DNA of 64,000 bases from positions 193,764 to 257,763 of the forward strand of contig LUCM01002898.1 in the NCBI GenBank assembly GCA_008360955.1, given 5' to 3'. Under the pieces are notes generated by a model. The model was not told the origin of the DNA. It did no database searches and saw nothing but the letters and a program-made list of their open reading frames with translations. Shown here in pieces: positions 23,411 to 33,450 of this stretch (the stretch's first letter is position 1; every line of letters starts with the position of its first letter). The translations under genes were made by a program, and so were the position numbers. The DNA comes from Fasciolopsis buskii (Eukaryota; Platyhelminthes; Trematoda; Plagiorchiida; Fasciolidae).

Positions 23411-23700
23411 CTGACTTCACCTGTCGGCATGACTTCTCAAACTTGGTGCTGATTCCCACCGGTCGGTGCTCATAATATTTCTAGACATGTCAAAAGCGTT
23501 TGACCGCGTTTCCCACTCCCGACCTCTGGCCAAAATTAGAACTTATGGAATAGGAAATCCGCTCACATCNCGTATCATTCCTGTTCTGGCCCGGTCAACG
23601 GTAACTACGCGGATTGTCGCACTGGATATCTCAACTCGCATTTCTGAGATCGATTAAAATCGCGATTGCTGCTGTCTCCGGAACGGCTTACGCGCCTCAT
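23411..23700 (+). pseudogene. CR1-like element A family, middle part of the reverse transcriptase
   Basis: The frame 23,466-23,657 encodes LIIFLDMSKAFDRVSHSRPL then AKIRTYGIGNPL. This is the RT block A with the first catalytic Asp (FLDMSKAFDRV). It directly continues the protein broken off at 21,635. The first 70 bp (23,418-23,486) repeat 21,562-21,636 with about 80% identity and a 10-bp deletion. It may be the displaced rest of element A or a separate insertion. One base (23,571) is undetermined (n). Confidence 0.8.
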
Positions 23701-24339
23701 ATCCCCCACCCGTACTGCTGACTAGGATCAAAAGATGCGACAATGCAAATGACAGCATAGACGACATTCTTGGCTATTGTATTTTAGGAGTGTTCATGCA
23801 CATAACCTCCCTTATCTGACGAGACTATCGGTACAGCTTACCACCATCCGTATGTAGATATTATCAATATCCTTGGAGTTCCGCATCCAAAGCTTCACAA
23901 ATTTCCTCCAGATACTATGAGACAATCTTTTTCCACATTTTTTGCCCCTTTGTTGTCAGCTACGTATCTCATCCAATTTGCCTGACGTTCCGCCTGGTTT
24001 TCACCCCTTCTATCCAAGTACCGCATTACCACTGCTTGTCGCCTCTTCATCTTCACGTTCCCGTCCATTACGTAACGCTTCCGACGCTTGGTGTCTCTAG
24101 CCCCATATCACTATCCACCGTCGGGCTTCGTTCATGTTGTGTGCCAGCAGTGAGCACATTTAGTGCACTTAAACACGAAATGACTCGTTGTCCGCTACTT
24201 GCAATCAGTCCCAGTAAACTATTTCTCGGCCCTAAAAATTGAGTTTTCTACTTTTTGCTTTTCACTGGCATGCTTGTAATTCCCCTATTGCTTTGCAGCA
24301 TCTCATTTAACCTTCCAGTGAGCCTCTGAAAAACTCATT
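23701..24339. other. Stretch with no recognised gene
   Basis: Only short frames occur (68 residues at 24,036-24,242) with no known motif. This could be degraded 3' sequence leading to the tail repeat at 24,340. Confidence 0.3.
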
Positions 24340-24475
24340 ATTGCTCCCACCATCTTATCCCATTCCACTTCTATCATCTACATTTCCTGTGCATCATCGT
24401 TGTAAAAATTTTATCTTGCCTTGCGCATGCATCTCGCAAATCGAGAAATATACAGTATTACTATCCTTCCGATAT
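24340..24475 (+). repeat. Tail repeat copy 3 (short, best-preserved 3' end)
   Basis: It contains ATTTCCTGTGCATCATCG (about 24,380), ATCTTGCCTTGCGCATGC and the perfect hairpin TCTCGCAAATCGAGA (24,432-24,446), ending AATATACAGTATTACTATC. It is nearly identical to the minus-strand copy at 26,461-26,600. The body further upstream is not similar to the long copies. Confidence 0.75.
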
Positions 24476-24887
24476 ATAAAGATCGTTTACTGGTTTTCAC
24501 CCATGACAAGACTTCATCCTTCCAGTTCAAACTGTACAATCAAAAAACACCGCGATAGTCGTTTATTTACACATTGTATTTCCTGTTTTTCGATATATTT
24601 CATTTAAGATGCAAATCCTATCTAATTCTTTGGCGGATCCATGATTTCTCGCATCTCTTTCCATGCCCATTCAGTTTCCTTTGAAACGGTCACCTTTCGT
24701 TCGAAAGTTCCGCTTCGGTTTTGGTGGTACATATATCACTTAACCGAATTCCTCTCCCTTATAAATTACGGCCTGTTAACCCTGCGCCAGACTTCAGCGT
24801 TTCCTTTCCCGTCCCATGCAGTTTGATTTCACTTCTCTACCTTTGTTCACTAGCTCCATAGTCCGTCTCCATTTGCCGCTTATCACC

Positions 24888-25040
24888 GGTAGTGGCCGAA
24901 CGGATAAGGTCGCGGCATTTGGAATTTAAGGTCATGTGTTCGAATCCCCCCGCCGCCGATCAACTTCCCCACTTAGAAGCTCGCTGCTGGCCGCGACCGC
25001 CTTTCTGAAAGTTGATGTACATTGCTGTTTCATTAAAAGA
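24888..25040 (+). repeat. tRNA-derived SINE, copy 1
   Basis: A tRNA-like head has an A box in AGTGGCCGAACGGATAAGG (24,891) and a B box in TGTTCGAATCC (24,938). A body with TTCCCCACTTAGAAGCTC and CGACCGCCTTTCTGAAAG follows, then ACATTGCTGTTTCATTAAAA near 25,019-25,038. The body blocks recur in the same order at 54,180 and 61,385 (CCTCACTT, CTGTT, GAGAGAAT, ACATNNTGGTTTCAT-type). A free tRNA gene is excluded by the poor cloverleaf and the conserved non-tRNA body. Confidence 0.7.
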
Positions 25041-25689
25041 GAAAGTAAAAGACAAGAGGTAAAACAGAACAGAGAAAATATATCATCGGTAATCCTTATT
25101 CAATTTGCAACTCTTTGCAACACTTCTCTAATCCGAAGATCACCTACTTAGTTTTCTTACTTGAGTTCATTTCATGGTATTTGGACTAATATTTAACTGT
25201 TGCCTCAAAGGTCGATAACCATTTTTTGAATCAAATTGATCCAACGTGAAGCACGCTATCATAAATATAATGTGCAAACATGCAAACATCACGGTTATCC
25301 GAGTCTTTCCTACGAGACAGCACCATGTTCTTTCTTTTCCTACTAGGCCGGGCACCTCAAGCCCCCACCTTGAGTACGACCACAATTTTTAACAACAGGT
25401 TGGAAACCCTCTGAAGGTTAGATGAATCAAAAACAGGGAAAAAATGGAAAATCAGCTGCAAGTCATTGAAGCTGATCTGCTGCGATCTGGCCTATCGCCT
25501 GATCACCGATTCCCTGCGCAACTGGGAATAAACACAAGGAAAGAGATGTTAACAGATCAGTAGTCACTTGGGTTGTGTGACCCATGAGCAAGCAACTGCC
25601 ATTTCGCCGTGTCCAAGTAACCTTTAAGATAATCTCATGGGTATTCCGTAATCACGATTGCAGGCTAATTATATTCAAGCCCTAAGCTA
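25041..25689. other. Stretch with no recognised gene
   Basis: The short frames on both strands carry no known motif. The right end may contain decayed RT sequence that leads into the next feature. Confidence 0.35.
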
Positions 25690-26245
25690 GGCTCCACCGC
25701 GAATGGTGCCCAATTATCTTCACGCATACACGCAAAGCTGATCAAACTGCAATCGAGAATGCGCGGCCGGCGTTCACTAGGAAACTCCTCCTTATGTTGT
25801 CAAGCCAAAGTACAAGATGTGAGCCCCCTGGACTAAACCGCTATGGCTTCACTGAATGAAATAAAATCTTGCATTACTCTTTAATTTTTGCAATATTAAC
25901 GTTCATTTTGTCACAACCGTCACACATGGCGCTGGTAGTCCTCCATATCCGCCTTTTATTAGATGCTGCCCGTTAAAAATACCCCTGACTAGACTATCGA
26001 TCGGGGCTAAATTCTTCACCGTTGCTTACTCTAAAGTGTGGAACAAACTCCCTGGTTCCCTGCGGTCGTGCCCAAATTTAGCCCAGTTCAAAGCTCAGCT
26101 GCCAAAGTTACCAGATGTCTCGCTCCTAATTAACTTGACACAAGCTACTATACAATTAGACGAGGCCTACGAAGATGGGTTGGAAATCTAGTTTGCGACC
26201 GCGTGATTACTGTGCTCATCACCTTGGTTTTTCAGATTTCACCTT
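25690..26245 (+). pseudogene. CR1-like element A family, C-terminal end of the reverse transcriptase
   Basis: Frames read NGAQLSSRIHAKLIKLQ or ADQTAIENARPAFTRKLLLM (thumb region), then PPGLNRYGFTE, then CCCRLKIPLTRLSIGAKFFT, AYSKVWNKLPGSLRSCPNLA and QFKAQLPKLPDVSLLIN, ending in a stop near 26,191. The W-N-LP-LRSC-L-QFK motif is the standard CR1 C-terminus. It is the counterpart of minus-strand 22,600-22,860, and completes the order ORF1, endonuclease, RT fingers, palm, thumb that began at 17.8 kb. Confidence 0.82.
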
Positions 26246-26460
26246 CCGCTTTTGTTACCGTTATTTTCTGCATCTTCAGGATGCATCAAAAGACTAAAGA
26301 TACTCTATGACCGAGGAAAGTTTACTGAAGACGCCATTGGGAATTTGAAGGACCTGCGGCTAACCATCGCATCAGACTTTTGATGGACGGACCAGTGCTA
26401 CGCAGCAGCCCAAAAAGCCAGAGGTGAACCAATTATACCTAAGTCAATTTAGTCCTGCCT

Positions 26461-26600
26461 TAATAATATAATAATAAAATGTATATTTCTCGATTTGCGA
26501 GATGCATGCGCAAGGCAAGATCAATTGTTTACATAGATGATGCACAGGAAATACGGACAATGTGGATCGAAGAGACAGGGGGTGAAAGCGACCTTTAGTG
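26461..26600 (-). repeat. Tail repeat copy 4 with (TTA)n tail
   Basis: The plus strand starts TAATAATATAATAATAAAAT, the simple-repeat tail of a minus-strand element. Next comes the perfect hairpin TCTCGATTTGCGAGA (26,488-26,502) and GATGCATGCGCAAGGCAAGATC. It is cut short by copy 5 at 26,615 in the same orientation. Confidence 0.75.
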
Positions 26601-26614
26601 ATTTGGGAGGCTTG

Positions 26615-27055
26615 TTTGTTTGTATATCTCTCGACATACGAGAGTCATGCGCAAGATAAAATCAAAATCAGGCCAGGAAGGCACAATGAAGACATGGAAA
26701 ACGGAAACCAAACATACAATGCAATGTGGTTTTGCTCACAGGATCATAACAGGCAATGTGGATTTCCAAGCAGAGGGCTTTAATTCAAAGCTAGGTAATG
26801 GTTCGCAAAGATTTTTCTGTGGTTGCATTCCAGTCCTACACTGCGAGTTATATTGTTTGAATGCAACAAAGGTGCGTATCGCGGGCGCAAAATATGGCCG
26901 GAGGACAATGGCTGTCGCCGCCTGTTGGCCGGGGTACTCGATAGTCAAGAGAGTCATAGGGTGGAGATGAGTATCAGTATGGATGCGATAACGGAATGGA
27001 GATGAGCAAAAACTAGACTGGAAATCAAAAAAGGCAGTATAATACTCAAAAATTC
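26615..27055 (-). repeat. Tail repeat copy 5 (long)
   Basis: A six-pair hairpin CTCTCG/CGAGAG (26,628-26,644) has a different loop (ACATA) from copies 3 and 4. The inner inverted repeat GGCTTTAATTCAAAGCT lies at 26,776-26,792. The body aligns with 33,450-33,790 (for example AAAGGTGCGTATCG at 26,869 versus AAAGGCGCGTATCG at 33,715), and its far part with 11,300-11,400 (GATGCGATAACGG versus GATGTGATGACGG). Confidence 0.7.
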
Positions 27056-27479
27056 TGAAGGCACAGACCGATTAAGCAAGGAGAGCGGCGACAATGGATG
27101 GGTATTGTGCCATCGTGATACTAATACCTGAGGTTTGTTTCGAGCAATTTTGCGTTCATAAATTCAGCTTGGTCCAGAGATAAAGGTGGCGTTGGAAAAG
27201 AAGGAGAACCGGAGTCAAATGGATCGATGTCTGGTTGACTCGTGTGAAGAACTGTTACCAGGAGCATCGGTATATTGCCAAATTCCGCAGATGAGGATAG
27301 AGTTTAATGAAAAACGACGGTCTTCAGCTGTTTTCGTGCGTCATTATGTATTGCGAACGTCAGTTCACATCAGATGCCAATAAAAATGCTGACCATTCGT
27401 AAGTCCTTTTTGCATGGATTTGTTAGAAAAATTTTGGGAAGGAGCAAGAGGAAGCCAGTACAAAGTGGTGCACGTGAAC

Positions 27480-27690
27480 TTATGAGCTACAGTGCTGTTT
27501 ACCACAACAGTGCTCATGGGTGGGCTGACCAAGTGCTGGCCACCCAACCTGAAAAACACCGTTAGAGGGTGAACGCAGGAGGTGTAATCCGCCAACGTAG
27601 TTGCACCCGCACGCCGCTGCAGCCGAGCTGCCCGCCCGATGTGCGCCGGCCAAAGCGGTGGATATGACCGCGCCCCGCACTATTGTGGTA
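27480..27690 (-). repeat. Second copy of the candidate gypsy LTR (possible solo LTR)
   Basis: The minus strand shares with 5,575-5,745 a start of the form TGYGGRRCGCRGTCAKATCC, the block CATCGGGCGGGCAGCTCGGC, the block CACCTCCTGCGTTC, and GGTGTTTTTCAGGTTGGGTG. No gypsy coding sequence flanks it, so a solo LTR is possible. It is better preserved than the first copy and continues past the shared part into CAGCACTTGGTCAGCCCACC. The far LTR end is not determined. Confidence 0.45.
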
Positions 27691-28034
27691 ACGCCCACGT
27701 GCTCGTGGTGTCGTGGAAGGAATTTGAACATGGTATGGTAAGGGATACATCGTCTTTCCAGCATCTGAAAATCGCCAGAGCATTGGGGAATTGTTTCTAT
27801 CCAAACAGGACTATAAGGCCTGGAAGAGAGAAAAAGACGGACGGCAGTCTGGCCCAGCTGCCAGCTGCAAATTAAGAAGCGATCAACCTTACAGGCAGCT
27901 CAGAGAAAGACGTTACTAGGGCGCATAGTGCAATTCAAAATATACGGACGGTGACTGAGGAATCTGGGTTTTCTTTTTTATGGACATAAATATATACATA
28001 TATATATGTACGTTTTTAAATAGGTGGGCTGGCT

Positions 28035-28130
28035 AGTCTAGAGTGTGGATCGTCTGCGCTATGAGTAAACAGAATGAATCGGTATTTGGTAGGATCGTCC
28101 ACACTGTGAGTAAGGAGAATGAGCGTGTTC
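28035..28130. repeat. Two-unit direct repeat, about 48-bp period
   Basis: Unit 1 (GATCGTCTGCGCTATGAGTA) and unit 2 (GATCGTCCACACTGTGAGTA) both continue ARGRGAATGA-like. On the minus strand they encode a repeated octapeptide (THSADDP and THSVDDP) inside a 68-residue frame at 28,016-28,222. No family is recognised. Confidence 0.6.
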
Positions 28131-28239
28131 CCATTCCGCCACAAAGCCGTAATAACACACTGGGAATACCGTGTGTGCGCTTGGTAACCCTTCATCAATA
28201 CTGACGACCGAGACTGGAACAAGTTCAGTGATCATCCTC

Positions 28240-29560
28240 AAGAATGGTTGAGGGGCATGGCGAAAGCCATGAGGTCAATGAACCTGCTGCATAGATCCAT
28301 TCTCGTTATATAAAATGAGACATATGGATTCTATGGAGAGATTTAAGACTGCTACCGGCTTGTTAGTTCACCGCCCAGACGGCTTTTTCGGCAAGTAGGC
28401 TCTGGAACGTGAGGCCCTAAAAGAAGTTCAGCAGAAACAAATCCTAGGCTGTTGGCTGGGACGCATTTCCTAGTAGCTAGATGGAAAACATAAGAAACCG
28501 ACTTTTTGAGAGGTTGAAAGCCTTACAGAGTGCGCTTTATTAGGAAGGCCTTGGGTGGAAACTGGGATGCGATTTGTTCCCTGGATATGCCATTATTAGG
28601 CAAGGTTCAGCAAGCTTTTGATTGCTTTTTTCCCATTCATCATTTCAAATGCAAACACTTGCAATCGGTAATGTTTTTGGGTTTTAGCGTGGGATAAGGT
28701 ACTCTGGCTACAGTTGTTATTTTCTGGACCCATAAAACGGTGACAGGAAGAGATGGGTACACAACAGGGTCGTGTAAAATCAAAAATTGAAGTACTCCAC
28801 GGTCCAAAACCTCCTATGAAAACTGAACTGGACTGATCTCATGAGTTGCGCGCCCGTTCCATTATTTGAATTGCCCTTCGTTATTCCATTTTTCGTCCTG
28901 ATAGTGAAACAAACGCAGTTGTTTCACCTTTTGGACAAAATCAATAAGGCAGACCTATTAATACGAGGAAGCTTTGCCTTTCTGCAAACTCTTGAATACA
29001 GTCATTTGTAGGGCGGGCAGTTGTTCAAAATAATTGGAGGGTATCATGCAGTGCAAAGGATGAAGACAAAATGTGCTGCTTTTCGAACACGTATTACTGG
29101 CTGCTTTTAGGACATGCATCCTCGAAATGCTTTTGTGATTGGTGCGTTGCTTTCACTAAAGAATGCGACCGAAATTATCTGGGATCTCTAGACTATGAGA
29201 AGCCACCAGAATGCTGGCAGGTTAGGGGCTCAACCCAAAGTAATATGCTAGCAACACTCTGATGGGAGTCGAATAAGAAGAAGGTACAAAGGCAGTAAGG
29301 CTCCAAAAAATAAAAAAGCAGGGAACAAGGGGACCCTATGTGAACAACTAAAGTCAGATGGGATGCTATCCTAATGAAAATCGGGCTGTAAGGAGGCTAA
29401 CTTAATCAAGGGAGGTGTAAACAAAACGTTATTAGCGAAAAGCAAAAGGCTGCAGCTACGCAGTTGTGCAGATCCGATGAGCAGTAAATAAAGGCTAGGA
29501 GGGGTTAGGTTCAGAGCACCGTCACTAATATTCAAAAGCTGCTCGGGTTCCTGCAGACCT
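28240..29560. other. Stretch with no recognised gene
   Basis: There are only short frames. I see nothing that can be supported. Confidence 0.4.
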
Positions 29561-29569
29561 TAGATATGT

Positions 29570-30440
29570 TAAATGTCGCAGAATTGGAATACGGAAGGAG
29601 CACCCTCGACCCCTTCCAATAGTGTTTGATAGAAGTTAAAGTGCAATCTAACGCTAAGTGCAGCCGCATACATTAAACGTAACACCGGAGGCCTCATGCC
29701 AATAATTCCGGATAAACATTTCACTGCCAGCAGGAAGAAGTGCAGGGCAGGATCTGCTGCAGTGGAGCAGGTTCTGAACAGTCCCGCGATGCGTATATCC
29801 CGGCAGACGAACCAACTCATTCTTAATCAGACAACAAAAGTAGCAATGACTGTGGCTAAACGAAATCCTTCTGATCAAGCAGACCGGATGGAAGACGACA
29901 AGAACGCATGGATGCATGCAGATATCAGCGATGTCTAAAATTTGGCCACATTAACAGCGTGGAACTTGCGTCCGAAAAAGACGCTGATGCACTCAACCCA
30001 GGAGACCCAAACGGCAAAACACAGTGTCACAAGAGGAGTGAAGCCCGAAGGGCCGCAGTGGCGCGTATCCCAGCTCACAGAAGTAGAAAGCCGGTATCAT
30101 TTTCGAGAACCAAGTCGGCGGCAAGGAGCTGGCTCCTAGGCCGGGGGCCACTCACCGGCAATACACTGGTGAATGAGAGCACCCAGGGAGGCCAGGCTCC
30201 TGAACATGCAGATTAAGCATCTGAGGAGTCATAGTCGGATGCTCCCCTCGGAACTGCCCTCTAGGTGAATGAGACTTGCGCTAGCTGATACGGAAAATGA
30301 TGGGTAGGCCACCAATTAAGGCTGCACTGAAGCTTTTAACCTCCATGTGGTCAGCTGGATCGACGAAAGCGCGCTCTTAAATACCACTGGCAAGTAAATG
30401 TATTCATCAACTGACGTTAGGTAGCCAAATAGATCTGGAG
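29570..30440 (+). pseudogene. Possible 5' part of CR1-like element B
   Basis: Frames at 29,696-29,938 and 29,908-30,216 carry no certain motif. They lie directly upstream of the endonuclease end at 30,446 and are of higher GC content than the flanks, so they may be ORF1 or the first part of the endonuclease. This is inferred from position only. Confidence 0.25.
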
Positions 30441-30700
30441 ATAGGTTGCAACAAGCAGCGTTGGACTTAGTGCTAATCAGACGCAGTAATGATATGCAAT
30501 TCACAGTGTTTGCAGAACCCTTAGGAAATAGTGATCACGTTATACTGCAGGTTACACGTTTTGCAAGTGCCCGGTCAAACCATCGGAAGTGGCTTAGAAC
30601 CACGGCAGCGAGCATATGCAGGACCACACGGAATCCAAATCCGTCAGTCGAGGGTGGGTGGATGATGATGCAGAGAGCATTATTAAGGTTAGCTGATGAC
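30440..30700 (+). pseudogene. CR1-like element B, end of the endonuclease domain
   Basis: The frame 30,446-30,703 encodes LDLVLIRRSNDMQFTVFAEP, then LGNSDHVILQV. This matches the last APE-endonuclease block of CR1/Jockey LINEs (LDLVxTxxxxDV-PPLGxSDHxxLxF) with the catalytic Asp-His pair kept. The earlier endonuclease motifs are not readable. A tail repeat is inserted at 30,700. Confidence 0.7.
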
Positions 30701-30830
30701 TAATAATAATAATAATGCATATTTATGGATTGGTGATAGGCATGCGCAAGAAAAAATCAAGTTCCCCTAGCGACGGTAGGGAGTAAGCGCCGTCCGCTTT
30801 GATGGAAGCCCCTGATAAAAAAAGCCACTA
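30700..30830 (-). repeat. Tail repeat copy 6, nested in element B
   Basis: The plus strand shows (TAA)5 at 30,702-30,716, then TGCATATTTATGGATTGG and GGCATGCGCAAGAAAAAATC, in the order of copy 4. The hairpin stem is lost. It separates the endonuclease end from the next coding block of element B, so it is a later insertion. Confidence 0.6.
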
Positions 30831-30869
30831 AATTCCGCCGAATATTATGGGCACAGCACAACGATCAAA

Positions 30870-31200
30870 AGTCTCATGGTGCTTGGGACATATGCCAAGG
30901 CTAAAAAAAGGGTGCAAGAGATGCAACGAGACGCTAATTTTGAGTACGATAAGAAATTAGCCCAGAATGAGAAATTAGCCCCTAAATGGTTTTACGCATA
31001 TACGCATAGCCCGGACGTTCACGGGATTATCCAGCAGGCTGCGAGAGCACCTGAACCAGATAGATTGAATGCAATCAAAGTTCTGCGGTTCGAAAAACGC
31101 GAAACAAGCACAAATCGAAAGGACCAGACGGCACACACTGAGAGGTTGTCCTCCCCAAGCCTGCAGCGGATTTACAAAGGATGTCTTTAGGCGGCGAGAA
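30870..31200 (+). pseudogene. CR1-like element B, linker between endonuclease and RT
   Basis: The frame 30,876-31,190 has YAKAKKRVQEMQRDANFEYD, KLAQNEKLAPKWFYAYTHSP and a Lys/Glu-rich end. This matches the conserved linker of flatworm CR1 elements, where a charged helix ends in LA-xxxxSPKxFFAYxxx. It supports continuity between the endonuclease piece and the RT piece at 33,030. Confidence 0.6.
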
Positions 31201-33029
31201 CTTTGATTGCAGTAGGAAAGGGTTACGGGTTTGACGGTACAAAAAGCAAGTTCAAGACAAATGGCCTGCATCTAAGGCCTGTAATTTCGAACTCAGTATT
31301 GTGTTAATGCTTAGGACGAATACTTAGGTACTGGCCAGGCTGGCAGCTTGCGTGCACCAGGCTCTTGACTTACGCATGGCACAGTCTTCTCCAGAACAGG
31401 TTGCGTCTAACGGAACTTGATTTTTCCGGTCAAAAGAGCCCGCCTAATCGATGAGGGCAAGGCATTCGAGATCTGCCATCGAGACTCTAATGAAGCATTT
31501 AATTACAGAAGTCATTTTTATGCCAAACCATAAACTCCAACCTCTCGGCACTACTGACGCAGCCAGGCAGTGGTTGAGGTATTCCCTCAGCAACTGCAGC
31601 TTTGCAGATAGGTTGGATATCTACCACTCAGAATCCCATGTAAATAAAGAAATGTCTGGGCACAACCTTTCGATTACGGTTGAGTTCGCGCAGGAACTGC
31701 CCAAAACCTGCATCACCTTTGGAGTCTATACCAAGGTAGCAAGACATGATAAAATTTGGAAGCAGTAAGAAGATGATCGGCTTGCTGACAACTACCACTG
31801 AAACTTAACAAGTGCCATTTGATAAGGACAAACGTTAACCAAGTGAGCACCAGACCGCGGCGTTGCATGCCAAAGGTTTAAGGATTATCGCCACGCGTGA
31901 CTTTCAGCTATCGAAGCGATGTCAAATGGCTACCAGAAAGGCCAGGGGAGTATTGATGAGACTTTGAACGGAAATATCGCGCGGTCCAGGAGAGATGTTT
32001 TTTTCCTTATTCAAACTGGCATTGCTCCATCTCCCCGAGCAATGTGTATAGCCCCACGACTGCGTAGAGGAAAGCCAGAGACTAATAATACGAACGGTGT
32101 TTGAAAGGAGTGAGGTTGAAATACCTCAAAACATGCATCTCTACTCGGCGGAACATAGACTAAACAGAATAGATTTTTTAAAATGGTCTAAGATTTTGAA
32201 GGGCCGTAGAAGCATGGGGACGGGCGATGTTTCTGAGTTCCATCCCGTATGTGGCACAACGGGACGTACCCTGAAGTTACAAGGCGATCACTGTGGTCCG
32301 GAATTGAGGGCTCGGCCTTTTACAAACCGGGCTGTGCCTCTCTAAGCCGCACTGAACTGAAGTGCTGGTTGCTGCATATCAGCGGAATATTTAAAACAGG
32401 TTATAGATCTATGGCATGGTGTTCCTGGATTTGGAAAATGAACGGGGGATGGTCAACTCATCTGTTCTTTTTCTGCTTGTTTGTTTGATTAGAATGCATA
32501 ACAATGTATTATTGTACATGGTATCCCGCCGAAATCATTGCCTTTCAGAAAGCAAAGAACGCCAAAGCCCTCGTTATATTGGAAGCCATGGAAAATCGCT
32601 AACAAATAACCAAAGTGGAGGCTCGCCAGGTTGTTGCAGTTGACTGTTTGGTGCAAAATGAGTTGAAATGGACTTTCATGAGATTTAATGATGCGTTAGG
32701 CTGCCGTGATTACCTAAGGTAAATGCCAAAGTGAAAGAAAATGTCGCGCACCCAGCGACAGCACCAAAATGCCTGTGAGGGGCGGATCGCTGGGGCCGCT
32801 AAAACCAACCACAAAACTTGTTATAGTTATATGTGGTCTATGCAGCTTTTTGCAAGGACGTGGGTGGAGTGAATCGCAACCAACGGGTTAGATCGACCTG
32901 CATTCAGGAATTGCCCGACTGTTATTTGGAGATTTTACATGCATTAAGTAGATGGGATTAGGGGACGCAGGGGCAAACATTAAGTCCCATCACTCTTATG
33001 GCGGTGTTGGACGAAGCGATCACGGAGGG
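31201..33029 (+). other. Unresolved stretch inside element B
   Basis: Intact CR1 elements need only about 0.3 kb here, so most of this 1.8 kb is probably inserted sequence. The frame at 31,451-31,768 (105 residues) is unrecognised. At 32,414-32,460 the short motif MVFLDLENERGMVNSSV resembles the RT block A of RTE or CR1 (VFLDLxxAFDxVN), a weak hint of a further LINE fragment. Confidence 0.3.
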
Positions 33030-33450
33030 AAATGTTTGAGACAGCCTAAACAAAGGATGCGTCGAAAGCGGCGGGAATTGATGGGATCCACCCAGCAATA
33101 ACAAAGCCGCTGGCAGAGGTCCCGGTGAAACTTTTCACCCGGCCCTTTACTGCGCTGCTGGACGAAGGGTGGCTCCCCGCGGATTGGGTGGCGTCGACAG
33201 TCATACCGATGCATGGAAAGGCGGACAGAGACAACTGTGTCATCTATGGACCAGTGAGCCTGACGTCCATCATGTAGAAAATTTTTGAAAGAGAATTTGT
33301 GACTGGATAGTCAATCAACCAGAGGCCAACAAGTTAATCATGGTAGAGATGCACAAATTTCGGCACAAACTCTCCTCTCTGACCAACCTCATGAGCGTCC
33401 TGACCGAAGCAACAGGTAAGATTGACAGGGGCGAAAGGGTGTTCCGCGCA
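33030..33450 (+). pseudogene. CR1-like element B, first part of the reverse transcriptase
   Basis: The frame reads KDASKAAGIDGIHPAITKPL, then AEVPVKLFTRPFTALLDEGW, LPADWVASTVIPMH and PVSLTSIM. This is the CR1 RT finger region (KAAGPDGIHPxILKPLA, LPxDWKxAxVxPIHK, YRPVSLTS). After a stop near 33,277 the frame decays, with EQQVRLTGAKGCSA-like residues near 33,400, and is cut at 33,450 by a tail repeat. It resumes at 33,795 with the next RT block. Confidence 0.85.

Noticed and set aside
24888..24960. Functional tRNA gene
   Set aside because: The A and B boxes are present but the stems do not pair as in a cloverleaf, and the flanking body is shared with two other copies: a SINE head.
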